Of a DNA stretch of 64,000 nucleotides, positions 23,534-31,783 are shown piece by piece. The stretch covers positions 85,852 to 149,851 of the forward strand of contig CAKSHI010000001.1 of the NCBI GenBank assembly GCA_934457115.1, given 5' to 3'. Source of the DNA: an uncultured Eubacteriales bacterium. GTDB lineage: Bacteria; Bacillota; Clostridia; Oscillospirales; Acutalibacteraceae. A program made the position numbers and the translations under genes. The notes below the pieces were generated by a model. It had not been told where the DNA came from. It searched no databases and was given only the letters and a program-made list of their open reading frames with translations. The first letter of the stretch is position 1. Each line of letters opens with the position of its first letter.

Positions 23534-24856
23534 CTACTTTTCTGATCTTTCTCTTATTATAAATCTTACTGGAGTACCCATAAGGCCAAAGGTCTCTCTT
23601 ATCCTATTTTCTAAATACCTTTGATATGAAAAATGGAATAACTCCGCTGAGTTTACAAAGCATACAAATGTCGGCGGTTTTGTAGAAGCTTGAGTCATAT
23701 AAAATATCTTTAGCCTTTTTCCCTTATCTGTCGGCGGCTGAACCCTGGTAACAGCCTGAGATAATATATCATTTAACACACCTGTCGATATTCTCATTGA
23801 ATTCGAGTTCGATACTGAAATAATGAGTTCAAAAAGTTTATCTATTCTCTGCCCTGTCTTGGCCGAGATAAAAATAAACGGAGCATAAGACATAAACGAA
23901 AAATCATTGGCCAACTTCTTTTGATAATTGGACATTGTATTGTCTGTCTTTTCGATAGCATCCCATTTATTAACTGCAATTATACAAGCCTTACCCGCTT
24001 CATGTGCAAGCCCTGCTACTTTTGAATCCTGCTCTGTAAATCCCTCTTGAGCATCAATCATTATAACGCATACATCTGCTCTATCGATCGCCATTTTAGC
24101 TCTTATTATACTATATCTCTCAATATCATTATCGATCTTGCTCTTGCGCCTTATTCCCGCTGTATCGATAAAGTTAAATTTTCCAAACTTATTTTCAAAA
24201 ACTGTGTCTATGGAATCTCTAGTTGTACCTGCGATATTTGAAACTATGCAACGTTCATTACCTATTATTTTGTTAATAAGCGATGATTTACCTGCATTTG
24301 GCTTACCTATGACAGCAACACCAATAATGTCATTATCATCCTCATTTTCCTCAAAATTCGGCAAATACTTAAATATCTCGTCTAAGAGATCCCCTGTACC
24401 GTGACCATGGACGGATGAAACTTGTATAGGTTCGCCCAATCCCAAATTATAAAATTCATAATATTCAGGATCCACGTCACCTATTTTATCGCACTTGTTG
24501 ACACAAACTATAACCGGTTTCCCGCTTTTTTGAAGCATTGATGCAACTTCCTTATCAGTTGCGACAAGACCTGATTTAATATCCGTTACAAGCACAATGA
24601 CATCAGCCGAGTCTATAGCTAATTGAGCCTGCATCCTCATTTGAGATAAAATTATGTCGTTTGAATGTGGTTCTATTCCGCCTGTATCTATAATTGAAAA
24701 AGTACGGTTTTTCCATTCGCAGTCGCCAAATATCCTGTCTCTTGTAACACCCGGGGTATCATCAACTATCGACAATCTTTTACCCACAAGCTTGTTAAAC
24801 AAGGTAGATTTTCCTACATTTGGTCTGCCAACGATTGCGACTATCGGTTTTGCCAT
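23534..24856 (-). CDS. der: ribosome-assembly GTPase Der (EngA)
   Basis: A 440-residue tandem GTPase needed for 50S subunit maturation. The first G domain has GRPNVGKST, DTPGVTRDR and NKCD; the second has GKPNAGKSS, DTAGIRRKS and NKWD. The C-terminal KH-like domain follows (about 350-440). The start is placed at ATG 24856 because AAAGGAAG sits about nine bases upstream; a GTG three codons earlier overlaps that SD. It is the first gene of the der-plsY operon, with a clear promoter. Confidence 0.96.
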   Translation of the reverse strand: MAKPIVAIVGRPNVGKSTLFNKLVGKRLSIVDDTPGVTRDRIFGDCEWKNRTFSIIDTGGIEPHSNDIILSQMRMQAQLAIDSADVIVLVTDIKSGLVATDKEVASMLQKSGKPVIVCVNKCDKIGDVDPEYYEFYNLGLGEPIQVSSVHGHGTGDLLDEIFKYLPNFEENEDDNDIIGVAVIGKPNAGKSSLINKIIGNERCIVSNIAGTTRDSIDTVFENKFGKFNFIDTAGIRRKSKIDNDIERYSIIRAKMAIDRADVCVIMIDAQEGFTEQDSKVAGLAHEAGKACIIAVNKWDAIEKTDNTMSNYQKKLANDFSFMSYAPFIFISAKTGQRIDKLFELIISVSNSNSMRISTGVLNDILSQAVTRVQPPTDKGKRLKIFYMTQASTKPPTFVCFVNSAELFHFSYQRYLENRIRETFGLMGTPVRFIIRERSEK

Positions 24857-24909
24857 ATTTTTCACTTCCTTTGAGTTTATTTGTTATAATAAATATTTAT
24901 AACCTTTTT

Positions 24910-24938
24910 ATTATACCATAATAACACATTTAATTCAA
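24910..24938 (-). promoter_or_regulatory. promoter of der-plsY
   Basis: On the minus strand TTGAAT (24938-24933), a 17-base spacer and TATAAT (24915-24910). Confidence 0.75.
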
Positions 24939-24972
24939 AGGATTTATATACCTTTATCAATACAAATAATAA

Positions 24973-25009
24973 TCCTCCAAGGTAAAAATTGTACCTTGGA
25001 GGGTTATAT
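24973..25009. terminator. terminator at the end of the spoIIIA operon
   Basis: CCTCCAAGGTA (24973-24983) pairs with TACCTTGGAGG (24992-25002). It lies after spoIIIAH and ahead of the der promoter, so its natural direction is minus. Confidence 0.8.
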
Positions 25010-25029
25010 ATTTTTGATAGCCAAGTGAT

Positions 25030-25614
25030 TTACTTAGCCTCTGTAATTTTAATCTTATCAAAAGAAACGCCTGATTGACCCAATACTATATCTTTTATAG
25101 TTATAGCTGAATTTTCGTTTAATCCATCTGCACTTACTACTACGCTACACTCGCCATTTTGTAAAAATACCACACAATCCTTAAAGCCTTTAGCCTTTAT
25201 CAAATTTTCTATATTGGATTCTTGCTGTATGCTTTTAGCCACATCTGCTGCTTGCTTAACAGCTTCTGCCTTAGCCTCTTCGCTCGACTTAATATCATTC
25301 AATATTTCCTTTATCATATCTGTTGCTTCATCTCTTGCCTTTTGCCTATTAGCTTTTGCTTGCTCAAAGTATTGTGTAGGATTTCCTTCTCCGCCTGACT
25401 GCTCTTCATTATTAGATTCTGCATTGGCCATTTCAGCCACTTCATCTACTGAAAGATTATTTACATACTGTGCCTCACCTAACTCCTTGACTTCACTTAC
25501 TGCATTAGTTGCTAGTAACTCCTTATTATCTGAAAATTGCCAATTAAGATACACTGCTGCTCCCAATGCTAAAACTAATGCTGCCAAAACCAACTGACGT
25601 TTTCCAAATGCCAT
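25030..25614 (-). CDS. spoIIIAH: stage III sporulation protein SpoIIIAH
   Basis: A 194-residue single-pass protein of the mother-cell side of the SpoIIIA-SpoIIQ channel. TM about 7-24 (LVLAALVLALGAAVYLNWQF), a charged helical linker, and a C-terminal ring-forming domain related to YscJ/FliF (about 110-194) with CVVFLQNGECSVVVSA. The start is moved to ATG 25614 because GGAGG lies just upstream; the earlier ATG overlaps that SD. Last gene of the operon. Confidence 0.93.
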   Translation of the reverse strand: MAFGKRQLVLAALVLALGAAVYLNWQFSDNKELLATNAVSEVKELGEAQYVNNLSVDEVAEMANAESNNEEQSGGEGNPTQYFEQAKANRQKARDEATDMIKEILNDIKSSEEAKAEAVKQAADVAKSIQQESNIENLIKAKGFKDCVVFLQNGECSVVVSADGLNENSAITIKDIVLGQSGVSFDKIKITEAK

Positions 25615-25645
25615 AATATTTTCCTCCATGCCTATTAAAAATTTT

Positions 25646-26230
25646 TTATGATAATTTTGTTACGCATACACGCTTAGATGTTATATTGAGTGCAGTTGTC
25701 ACTGCATTGATAATTCTTTGCTGAACAAGAGAGTTATCTCCTCCTGAACATACAACAACCACCCCCTTAACGGTCGGCTGAATTTCCGTTATAGCCAACG
25801 CCTTTTCAGTGCCGTCTGAATCCTTAACCGTTATGTATTGTGTTTCACTGTCATCACTTTCTTTTTTCTTGGTAGTTTCACCATTGACCCTATCTTCACA
25901 TGCTTCGGTATTCTTTTTTCCTGATGTCGCGTATACAGTTTCAGTACTGTTTTCGACTGTAACCAATACTTTGGTTTCACCTGCCCCGCTTATCCTTGAA
26001 ATAATAGAAGTCAAGTTATCCTCTAATTGCTTTGCATATTGCTGGGTAGTCATTATATCTTCTTCATTAATCTCCTTAGGTTTACTTGGCTGCTCCTTTA
26101 GAAATCCTGATAAAAATATAAGTGCTATCCCAATAAAGCCGGATATAATAATAATTTTTTTATATTTATCATTTAGCAGTATATCGCTAAATGATAACTT
26201 TTTTGCATCTTTAGCACTGCTTTCTTCCAA
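25646..26230 (-). CDS. spoIIIAG: stage III sporulation protein SpoIIIAG
   Basis: A 194-residue single-pass protein forming the large ring of the feeding-tube complex. TM about 27-45 (IIIISGFIGIALIFLSGFL), then a ring-building motif domain interrupted by a polar insert (about 100-135, KKNTEACEDRVNGETTKKK), ending in the conserved VKGVVVVCSGGDNSLVQQRI. TTG start with AGGAGG seven bases upstream. 31 bases precede the next gene. It should be under sigma-E control with the rest of the operon. Confidence 0.93.
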   Translation of the reverse strand: MEESSAKDAKKLSFSDILLNDKYKKIIIISGFIGIALIFLSGFLKEQPSKPKEINEEDIMTTQQYAKQLEDNLTSIISRISGAGETKVLVTVENSTETVYATSGKKNTEACEDRVNGETTKKKESDDSETQYITVKDSDGTEKALAITEIQPTVKGVVVVCSGGDNSLVQQRIINAVTTALNITSKRVCVTKLS

Positions 26231-26274
26231 TATTGCACCTCCTGACCTTTTTTAGATTTCCCTATTGTAAAAAA

Positions 26275-26745
26275 TCAAACAACTGTTTCACATACAAGTC
26301 CCAACTTTTCTTTTATCATATTTTTAACCTCCTCTTGCCTGTCTGCATTTTCTTTTTTAAGATTTACTCTTACACTATTAATAGATATGCCGTCTTCCTC
26401 CGATCTATCCATAAATATATCGATTTTTTGAGGCTTAATATTCACATCATTTAAGGTTTTTTCTACAAGATTTTTGATTTTTGCCTCTATAACCTCATTT
26501 TCTATATCCGATATTTTTCTAGAAAATTTATATTCATCTTTTTTCTGAGAATCGGAAAGTTGTAGGTCAAAATCATACCCTCTTACCATAGATATAAAAG
26601 GATTTATGATAGCGCATATCATAAACGCTCCAAAAACAAAACGTATAATTTTCTCCATTTTTCCGGACGGTGATATCATATCAAGCAACGCACAAGAAGC
26701 TGCAGCAAGGCATATCACCATTGCCCAGCTTTTTACTTCATTCAA
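26275..26745 (-). CDS. spoIIIAF: stage III sporulation protein SpoIIIAF
   Basis: A 156-residue membrane protein with two N-terminal helices (about 4-24 and 32-52) and a soluble C-terminal domain. The first helices (SWAMVICLAAASCALLDMI then IIRFVFGAFMICAIINPFI) and the terminal ring-like domain with VNLKKENADRQEEVKNMIKE match SpoIIIAF. The start is a TTG at 26745, because AGGAGGTGGGG lies directly upstream; the TTGA overlaps the spoIIIAE stop codon. A longer upstream frame runs through spoIIIAE and is not used. Confidence 0.9.
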   Translation of the reverse strand: MNEVKSWAMVICLAAASCALLDMISPSGKMEKIIRFVFGAFMICAIINPFISMVRGYDFDLQLSDSQKKDEYKFSRKISDIENEVIEAKIKNLVEKTLNDVNIKPQKIDIFMDRSEEDGISINSVRVNLKKENADRQEEVKNMIKEKLGLVCETVV

Positions 26746-27953
26746 AATACCCCACCTCCTATTATTAATACAAGAACCGTTGAAATCGTCAAAATAGTCA
26801 TACAACAAAAAACAATGGCCAGTATTGTACTTATTACCTTAGAAGTAGCCCTTAATAAACCTGATATTTGCTTTAATTCAAATATATCCCCAATAGAGGC
26901 CGATATATTAATTGCTAAAAGCCATACAATGCACTCTAATATTATTGGTATAAAAATAATTCCCGCAGCAAGTACGCCAAATGCTCCTACTCCTGACTTT
27001 AAAAGTTTTATGCAACCTTGAACCGTTGCAAATGCATCACTTAATGCACCGCCAACTATTGGTACAAAATTATTTATTGCAAATTTAATTGTCCTCGTGC
27101 TTGTATTGTCGGCACTGTTAGCAACCACGGTTTGTATTGTAAGCAAACTTACAAATGTCGTCATTATAAAGCTTAGAATCCATTTAACTATAGTATGTAT
27201 ATTTTTACATATTCCGGAAAGATTCATCCTTATTGACAAGGAAGACACGACTGATATAGCTAAAAATACATTTAAAAGTGGAACCAAAAATTTAGATGCT
27301 ATTTGCGAAATGGCCTCACCAACTCCAACCATCATCATATGATACGAAGCTGCTGATAAAGCTTGACCGGATGCTACCATAATCCCTACCATGACAGGTA
27401 TATATACAAGCATAAAATTAGCAGAGTATTTTATAACAGTAGCAGCATTATTAATGGTATCAACAATAGGGAATGTTATAGAAGTACATATACAAAAAGT
27501 ACTTATTACACCAATTATTCCTGATAGTGGTTTTTGATCGATAGAAAGTTTCATGCTCTCTACTAAGGCGCACAAAATCATTATCGCGACAGCAATACTT
27601 ATAGACCTTATGGGTATTGGCGATTGCTCCCTTAAAATTAACATGAACTCATTAAAAATTTTCCCGGGTGTTAAATCCAATACTCCTTTTATATTTTTAC
27701 TGTCCACCCCCATGCGTTCCAATGACTTTTTACTTTCTTTTGGGAGTTCCTTTTCCAATTTGTCAGCCGAGCTCATTTCATATTGTGATTCATATATTTT
27801 ATCTATATCAATGTCCTCATAAGCCCTTGCATTAAAAATATCTAATGTAAATACAACTGCCAAAATAAAAATACAAACAACAACCCTCAAAACACATCCT
27901 AATAATCTTTTATTAAAACCTACATCTAAATTTTTCAAAATAGGATTAGTCAT
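26742..27953 (-). CDS. spoIIIAE: stage III sporulation protein SpoIIIAE
   Basis: A 403-residue polytopic protein, the permease-like core of the SpoIIIA complex. A signal-like hydrophobic segment (about 18-38) and a soluble stretch (about 45-110) precede about seven TM helices. Family stretches include IPVMVGIMVASGQALSAASY, ILSFIMTTFVSLLTIQTVVA and NNFVPIVGGALSDAFATVQG. Normal length. AAAAAGGAG precedes the ATG. It overlaps spoIIIAF by four bases. Confidence 0.95.
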   Translation of the reverse strand: MTNPILKNLDVGFNKRLLGCVLRVVVCIFILAVVFTLDIFNARAYEDIDIDKIYESQYEMSSADKLEKELPKESKKSLERMGVDSKNIKGVLDLTPGKIFNEFMLILREQSPIPIRSISIAVAIMILCALVESMKLSIDQKPLSGIIGVISTFCICTSITFPIVDTINNAATVIKYSANFMLVYIPVMVGIMVASGQALSAASYHMMMVGVGEAISQIASKFLVPLLNVFLAISVVSSLSIRMNLSGICKNIHTIVKWILSFIMTTFVSLLTIQTVVANSADNTSTRTIKFAINNFVPIVGGALSDAFATVQGCIKLLKSGVGAFGVLAAGIIFIPIILECIVWLLAINISASIGDIFELKQISGLLRATSKVISTILAIVFCCMTILTISTVLVLIIGGGVF

Positions 27954-27989
27954 TTAAACTATCTCCTTTTTAAACATCTTATTATTAAT

Positions 27990-28376
27990 CTATCCTATCA
28001 AACACACTGCCATTTGAGTGATTTTTTCAAACAATGGCAATGATATTAGAATTATAGTCACTTTACCTGCAAGCTCTATCTTAGAGGATAATGCGCTTTC
28101 CCCCGCATCCCTGCAGGCATCTGACGAAAACTGAGTAAGAAAGCATATACCCAATGCCTTAAATAAAATAGAAGCATACTCCAAAGGAAGTTTAGATTCC
28201 TCAACCAAGTCCTTTATTTGAGATATAAGTGGATTTATCGAAACAAGTATAATTATAAATATTAATATGCCGCATACCAAAGATATAACCATTGAATATT
28301 CGGGATTATACTTCCTTAAAAGTACGCATATAATTGCCGCCATGACTGCTACCACACAAATTGATATTATATCCAT
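27990..28376 (-). CDS. spoIIIAD: stage III sporulation protein SpoIIIAD
   Basis: A 128-residue, nearly all-membrane protein with helices at about 2-18, 28-48, 65-85 and 103-126. The stretch LPLEYASILFKALGICFLTQ, followed by FSSDACRDAGESALSSKIEL, is the SpoIIIAD hallmark. Only three bases separate it from spoIIIAC, and no strong SD is visible, so translation is probably coupled. SpoIIIAC and SpoIIIAD are thought to form a joint membrane unit. Confidence 0.94.
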   Translation of the reverse strand: MDIISICVVAVMAAIICVLLRKYNPEYSMVISLVCGILIFIIILVSINPLISQIKDLVEESKLPLEYASILFKALGICFLTQFSSDACRDAGESALSSKIELAGKVTIILISLPLFEKITQMAVCLIG

Positions 28377-28379
28377 ACT

Positions 28380-28574
28380 TTATAAACCAAAAATAGACTT
28401 TATCGACTTAAACAATACGTCTATTTGCTGGATAATCATCATCAATACTACTATTAAACCGGCAAGTGTCGTCATCATGGCCTGCTCTTCTCGACCGGAA
28501 CGTATCAAAAGTTGATTTAGTACTGCGACTATTATACCTATAGCGGCAATCTTAAAAATTAGATCTATATCCAT
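28380..28574 (-). CDS. spoIIIAC: stage III sporulation protein SpoIIIAC
   Basis: A 64-residue two-helix membrane protein. DIDLIFKIAAIGIIVAVLNQ at the start and EEQAMMTTLAGLIVVLMMII in the middle are close to SpoIIIAC. The start is set at ATG 28574, six bases after GGGGG; an ATG at 28580 abuts that SD and is less likely. It is one of the smallest genes here but is certain from family and place. Confidence 0.93.
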   Translation of the reverse strand: MDIDLIFKIAAIGIIVAVLNQLLIRSGREEQAMMTTLAGLIVVLMMIIQQIDVLFKSIKSIFGL

Positions 28575-28590
28575 AAACATCCCCCATCTT

Positions 28591-29097
28591 TCAACTAATA
28601 AGCAGTGTTATAGCTATCCCTATAAACAAACCAAGCATTAAATAAAGCCTAGATTTTCGCTTTTTTTCCTCTCTTGCGCTTTCAAGATAGGTATTTGCCA
28701 TATCTATGTTTAATTTGCAATTGGAAAGCTGTCCCTCTATATCGCTTACACCAAGATTTTCTCCAAGTCCTTTTATAACATCTATATCCTCGGGCTTTAG
28801 ACCATATCTTCCCCTTATATTCTCAACAGCGTTTTCCCATGAAGTATCCATTGTATTTCCCTTATGTATCTCGCAAATACAAAACTCAAGTATATCAGCT
28901 ACAAAAAATCTATTCTTATACTTTTCAAATATCTCGGGCAATGGAACTGCTGCATATCTTATCTCCGTCGATAAAAAGGACAAGAACTTTAGATATTTTT
29001 CATAGAACTCTACCCTTAGCGAAAGCTTACGAGACGCCGCATATCCTCCCATAGTCCCTGCAAAAATTAATATTATTGATCCTATTATTTTGAGCAT
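28591..29097 (-). CDS. spoIIIAB: stage III sporulation protein SpoIIIAB
   Basis: A 168-residue protein related to GspF. N-terminal TM (about 3-19, KIIGSIILIFAGTMGGY), a helical soluble domain (about 25-145) with FLSTEIRYAAVPLPEIFEKY, and a C-terminal TM (about 150-168). The start at 29097 (MLKIIG) matches known relatives; in-frame ATGs at 29106 and 29115 also exist. Any of them makes an unusually long overlap (at least 71 bases) with spoIIIAA. Confidence 0.92.
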   Translation of the reverse strand: MLKIIGSIILIFAGTMGGYAASRKLSLRVEFYEKYLKFLSFLSTEIRYAAVPLPEIFEKYKNRFFVADILEFCICEIHKGNTMDTSWENAVENIRGRYGLKPEDIDVIKGLGENLGVSDIEGQLSNCKLNIDMANTYLESAREEKKRKSRLYLMLGLFIGIAITLLIS

Positions 29098-30037
29098 ATA
29101 TCTCATCAACTCCATATATCTTTTCTACTTCGCCGGGTTTGCTCCTGTCTTTTAGCATAACTATATTTGAAAATGCTCTTGTATCTAAAAGTCTTATTGC
29201 TTGTTTTCTTTTCAAAAGTTCGTCTATACTCCTTGCATGGATAGTGGAAATTATGGATACACCGGCATTTAAGCCCTCCTCAATTGCTTCTATGTCACCT
29301 ATATTACCAATTTCATCGCAAACTATGATATCAGGTGACATAGACCTTAGCGCCTGCATTATCCCCTCACCCTTTGGATATCCGTCCAAGACATCACAAA
29401 GACCTATATCATTTAAGCTTTCACCATTACTAATGCAGGCAAGTTCTCCCCTTTCATCCACAACAACCACCTTTTTTATGTCACTATATCTTCCCAAGGA
29501 TAAATTTCTGGCTATATCTCTCAAAATGGTAGTTTTACCTGAAGACGGAGGTCCGACTATTAATACCCCCATATCCCATGGCACTCCCATATCAAACAAA
29601 ACCTTGGATATATCCGTCTTTTGACGGGCAATTCTTATATTAATAGATGATATATCCTTGACTGACAAAATATTTCCACTCGATGTTACCGCACTTCCGC
29701 AAATTCCTATTCTATGTCCACCATTTATGGTTATAAAACCATTCTTTATTTCTTCTTGATGCGAGTAAACCGAATATGAGCAAATACTTTGAAAAATATT
29801 GTTTATAAGATTTTTACTTGATATCAACTCATTTCCATCAATCGCTTGAACAAGCTCACCCGTGCAATTCAAAAAGTAAATCTTATTTTTTAAAACTACT
29901 GTTATAGGCTTCCCGGACCTTAGCCTAATCTCCTGCATCTCATTTTTTAAATTGCTCGGCATATTTTTAAAAAGTCGTCCTATATCACACCCAAGTATAT
30001 TTAAAATAGAATTAAATGCATTTTCATTTTTAATCAC
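29027..30037 (-). CDS. spoIIIAA: stage III sporulation ATPase SpoIIIAA
   Basis: A 336-residue secretion-type ATPase that powers the SpoIIIA complex. Walker A GPPSSGKTT and Walker-B-like IIVCDEIGNIGDIEAI, with VVVDERGELA and LRSMSPD between them. An N-terminal domain (about 1-130) carries EIRLRSGKP. The start is assigned to GTG 30037, six bases after GGGGAGGG; the ATG at 30073 lies upstream of that SD. The C-terminus (about 25 residues, NNRINNINFCRDYGRI region) extends over spoIIIAB and looks non-conserved. Confidence 0.94.
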   Translation of the reverse strand: MIKNENAFNSILNILGCDIGRLFKNMPSNLKNEMQEIRLRSGKPITVVLKNKIYFLNCTGELVQAIDGNELISSKNLINNIFQSICSYSVYSHQEEIKNGFITINGGHRIGICGSAVTSSGNILSVKDISSINIRIARQKTDISKVLFDMGVPWDMGVLIVGPPSSGKTTILRDIARNLSLGRYSDIKKVVVVDERGELACISNGESLNDIGLCDVLDGYPKGEGIMQALRSMSPDIIVCDEIGNIGDIEAIEEGLNAGVSIISTIHARSIDELLKRKQAIRLLDTRAFSNIVMLKDRSKPGEVEKIYGVDEIYAQNNRINNINFCRDYGRICGVS

Positions 30038-30096
30038 ACTTGTCCCTCCCCATGGTAAATAAATATGTCCCACATAGCGGTTTTAGAACAACAAAA

Positions 30097-30126
30097 AAAC
30101 TGCTGATTAAAATCAGCAGTTTTTTA
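30097..30126. terminator. strong hairpin upstream of spoIIIAA
   Basis: AAACTGCTGATT (30097-30108) pairs with AATCAGCAGTTT (30111-30122), with T runs on both strands. It lies only 60 bases before the spoIIIAA start, so the operon promoter must be either squeezed between them or upstream with read-through. Confidence 0.75.
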
Positions 30127-30371
30127 TTTTATATCTATCTTTATATAATTAACTTTTTAATATACCAATAATACCCCTAATAAAAAAATAAAAAACAACC
30201 TACAAAACTACAATTGGGAAATCGCAAATTTGAAGTTGTTTTCGAGTTTTACCTATAGCTGCTGTATAAACACAACAACTATATTATATACTTATGCTAT
30301 TTTAGGTACTTAGGTACTTAAAACAACAATAAGTACATAACATGCAATCTTTACATCACTTTTACCTTTTC

Positions 30372-30395
30372 ATCTAGTATAAATCTATACTAGAT
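30372..30395. repeat. perfect 10-bp inverted repeat
   Basis: ATCTAGTATA, four bases, TATACTAGAT. No T run follows, so an operator is more likely than a terminator. No gene starts close by. Confidence 0.5.
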
Positions 30396-30641
30396 ATTAT
30401 ATTACCAGCAAAATAGGTCGAAGTCAAACAAAAAATGAAGATTTGTTTACATAAACAAAAATCGTGAATTTATTTCACAATTTTGTGTCAATTTTATACA
30501 TTTACACTTTCAACCAAATATATCTCTTATAAATTTCCGTATTTATAATTGCTTATGTATATAAAATTTGTATTTCTTTTTTGATTCTTTAGAATTCTAT
30601 ATCTAATTACTTATGTATATTATAAACCAAACGTAATAACA

Positions 30642-30680
30642 ATGGGTAGATATATGAATATTCATCACATATCTGCCCAT
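30642..30680 (-). terminator. terminator-like hairpin after cysK
   Basis: ATGGGTAGATATATGAATA pairs imperfectly with its partner at 30661-30680; on the minus strand TTGTTATTACG follows, a weak T tract. Confidence 0.55.
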
Positions 30681-30701
30681 TTATCTACAACAAGTTCCTA
30701 A

Positions 30702-31634
30702 CTATTCTTCATACAAATTGGTTGATAAATACCTTTGGCCGCTGTCAGGCAAGAGAACTACTATATTTTTATCTCTATTCTCTTCACGTTTTGCAAGTTC
30801 TAATGAAGCACAAAGTGCAGCCCCTGAAGACATACCAACTAATACTCCCTCTAATTTAGCCATATCTCTGCAGGCTTTAAATGCATCCTCGTCCTTTATG
30901 GCTATTATTTCATCCGGGATACTCTCGTCATATATCGAAGGTACAAAACCCGCGCCTATTCCTTGAATGGCATGTTTTCCAGGGGTCCCCTTAGAAAGCA
31001 CCGGCGAACCCTTAGGTTCTACTGCAACAATTTTCACATTATCTATCTTGTCTTTCAAAACCTTTCCAACACCTATCAATGTACCTGAGGTACCAACTCC
31101 CGCTACGAAAATATCAACTTTTTTATCAGTATCCTCTAGGATTTCCAGTGCCGTAGTCTTTTCATGCGCCAAAACATTTGCCTTATTGTCAAATTGAGAC
31201 GGCATAAATGAATTGTCTATTTCATTTAAAAGTTCTTTTGCCTTATTAATAGCTCCATTCATGCCAAGAGCACCCTTAGTAAGGACAATTTCAGCCCCAA
31301 AAGCCTTTAGAATATTTATCCTTTCCTTGCTCATAGTATCCGGCATCGTCAAAATAACTCTATACCCTTTGGAAGCACCAATCGACGCAAGTCCTATACC
31401 CGTATTCCCGCTGGTAGGTTCTATTATGGTAGCTCCTTCTTTCAAAATGCCTTTTTTAACTGCATCTTCTATCATAAAAAAGGCTGCCCTATCCTTTACA
31501 CTGCCGGACGGATTAAAATATTCCAGTTTAGCAATTATGTTCGCATGTACATTATTTTTTTCACAATAGTTTTTTAGATAAAGCATGGGTGTGTTGCCAA
31601 TTAGATCTGTAATGTTGTTCGCAATATTCTTCAT
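30702..31634 (-). CDS. cysK: cysteine synthase (O-acetylserine sulfhydrylase)
   Basis: A 310-residue PLP enzyme joining O-acetylserine and sulfide into cysteine. The PLP lysine is in NPSGSVKDRAA, the substrate loop is EPTSGNTGIGLA, the phosphate-binding loop is GVGTSGTLIGVG, and GMSSGAALCASLELAKR lies near the end. Length and TPMLYL start fit CysK rather than cystathionine beta-synthase. AAGGAG precedes the ATG. It is monocistronic; cysE is not in the window. Confidence 0.95.
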   Translation of the reverse strand: MKNIANNITDLIGNTPMLYLKNYCEKNNVHANIIAKLEYFNPSGSVKDRAAFFMIEDAVKKGILKEGATIIEPTSGNTGIGLASIGASKGYRVILTMPDTMSKERINILKAFGAEIVLTKGALGMNGAINKAKELLNEIDNSFMPSQFDNKANVLAHEKTTALEILEDTDKKVDIFVAGVGTSGTLIGVGKVLKDKIDNVKIVAVEPKGSPVLSKGTPGKHAIQGIGAGFVPSIYDESIPDEIIAIKDEDAFKACRDMAKLEGVLVGMSSGAALCASLELAKREENRDKNIVVLLPDSGQRYLSTNLYEE

Positions 31635-31729
31635 AATAATCTCCTTATATCAAAAATCATATCAATTATTATTATTTCACAATAGATTATTTAATTCACA
31701 AAAATAAATATAACTTGATAATTTACCTA

Positions 31730-31761
31730 TAGAAAAATGGATAGCAAATAATGCTATCCAT
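31730..31761 (-). terminator. terminator of the nucleoside operon
   Basis: ATGGATAGCA (31737-31746) pairs with TGCTATCCAT (31752-31761); on the minus strand TTTTTC follows. It closes the operon after pdp. Confidence 0.85.
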
Positions 31762-31783
31762 TTTAGTTATAGAGCTATCTATA

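Larger units (their letters stand above)
30127..30701. other. 570-base stretch between cysK and spoIIIAA
   Basis: No ORF is believable. It contains imperfect direct repeats of TTAGGTACTTA (30300-30325), a 10-bp inverted repeat (30372-30395), two copies of CTTATGTATAT about 60 bases apart (near 30551 and 30610), and the cysK terminator (30642-30680). A minus-strand sequence at 30185-30250 can fold with AAACAAC/GTTGTTT and ends in a T-rich run, a possible small RNA. I find no clear sigma-E promoter. Confidence 0.4.

Noticed and set aside
26745..26808. Longer SpoIIIAF starting upstream at 26808
   Set aside because: The extra 21 codons lie inside spoIIIAE in another frame; the TTG at 26745 has AGGAGG directly upstream and gives the normal SpoIIIAF N-terminus.
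31635..31730. T-box or other riboswitch upstream of cysK
   Set aside because: Fewer than 100 bases, no conserved T-box sequence and no terminator/antiterminator pair.
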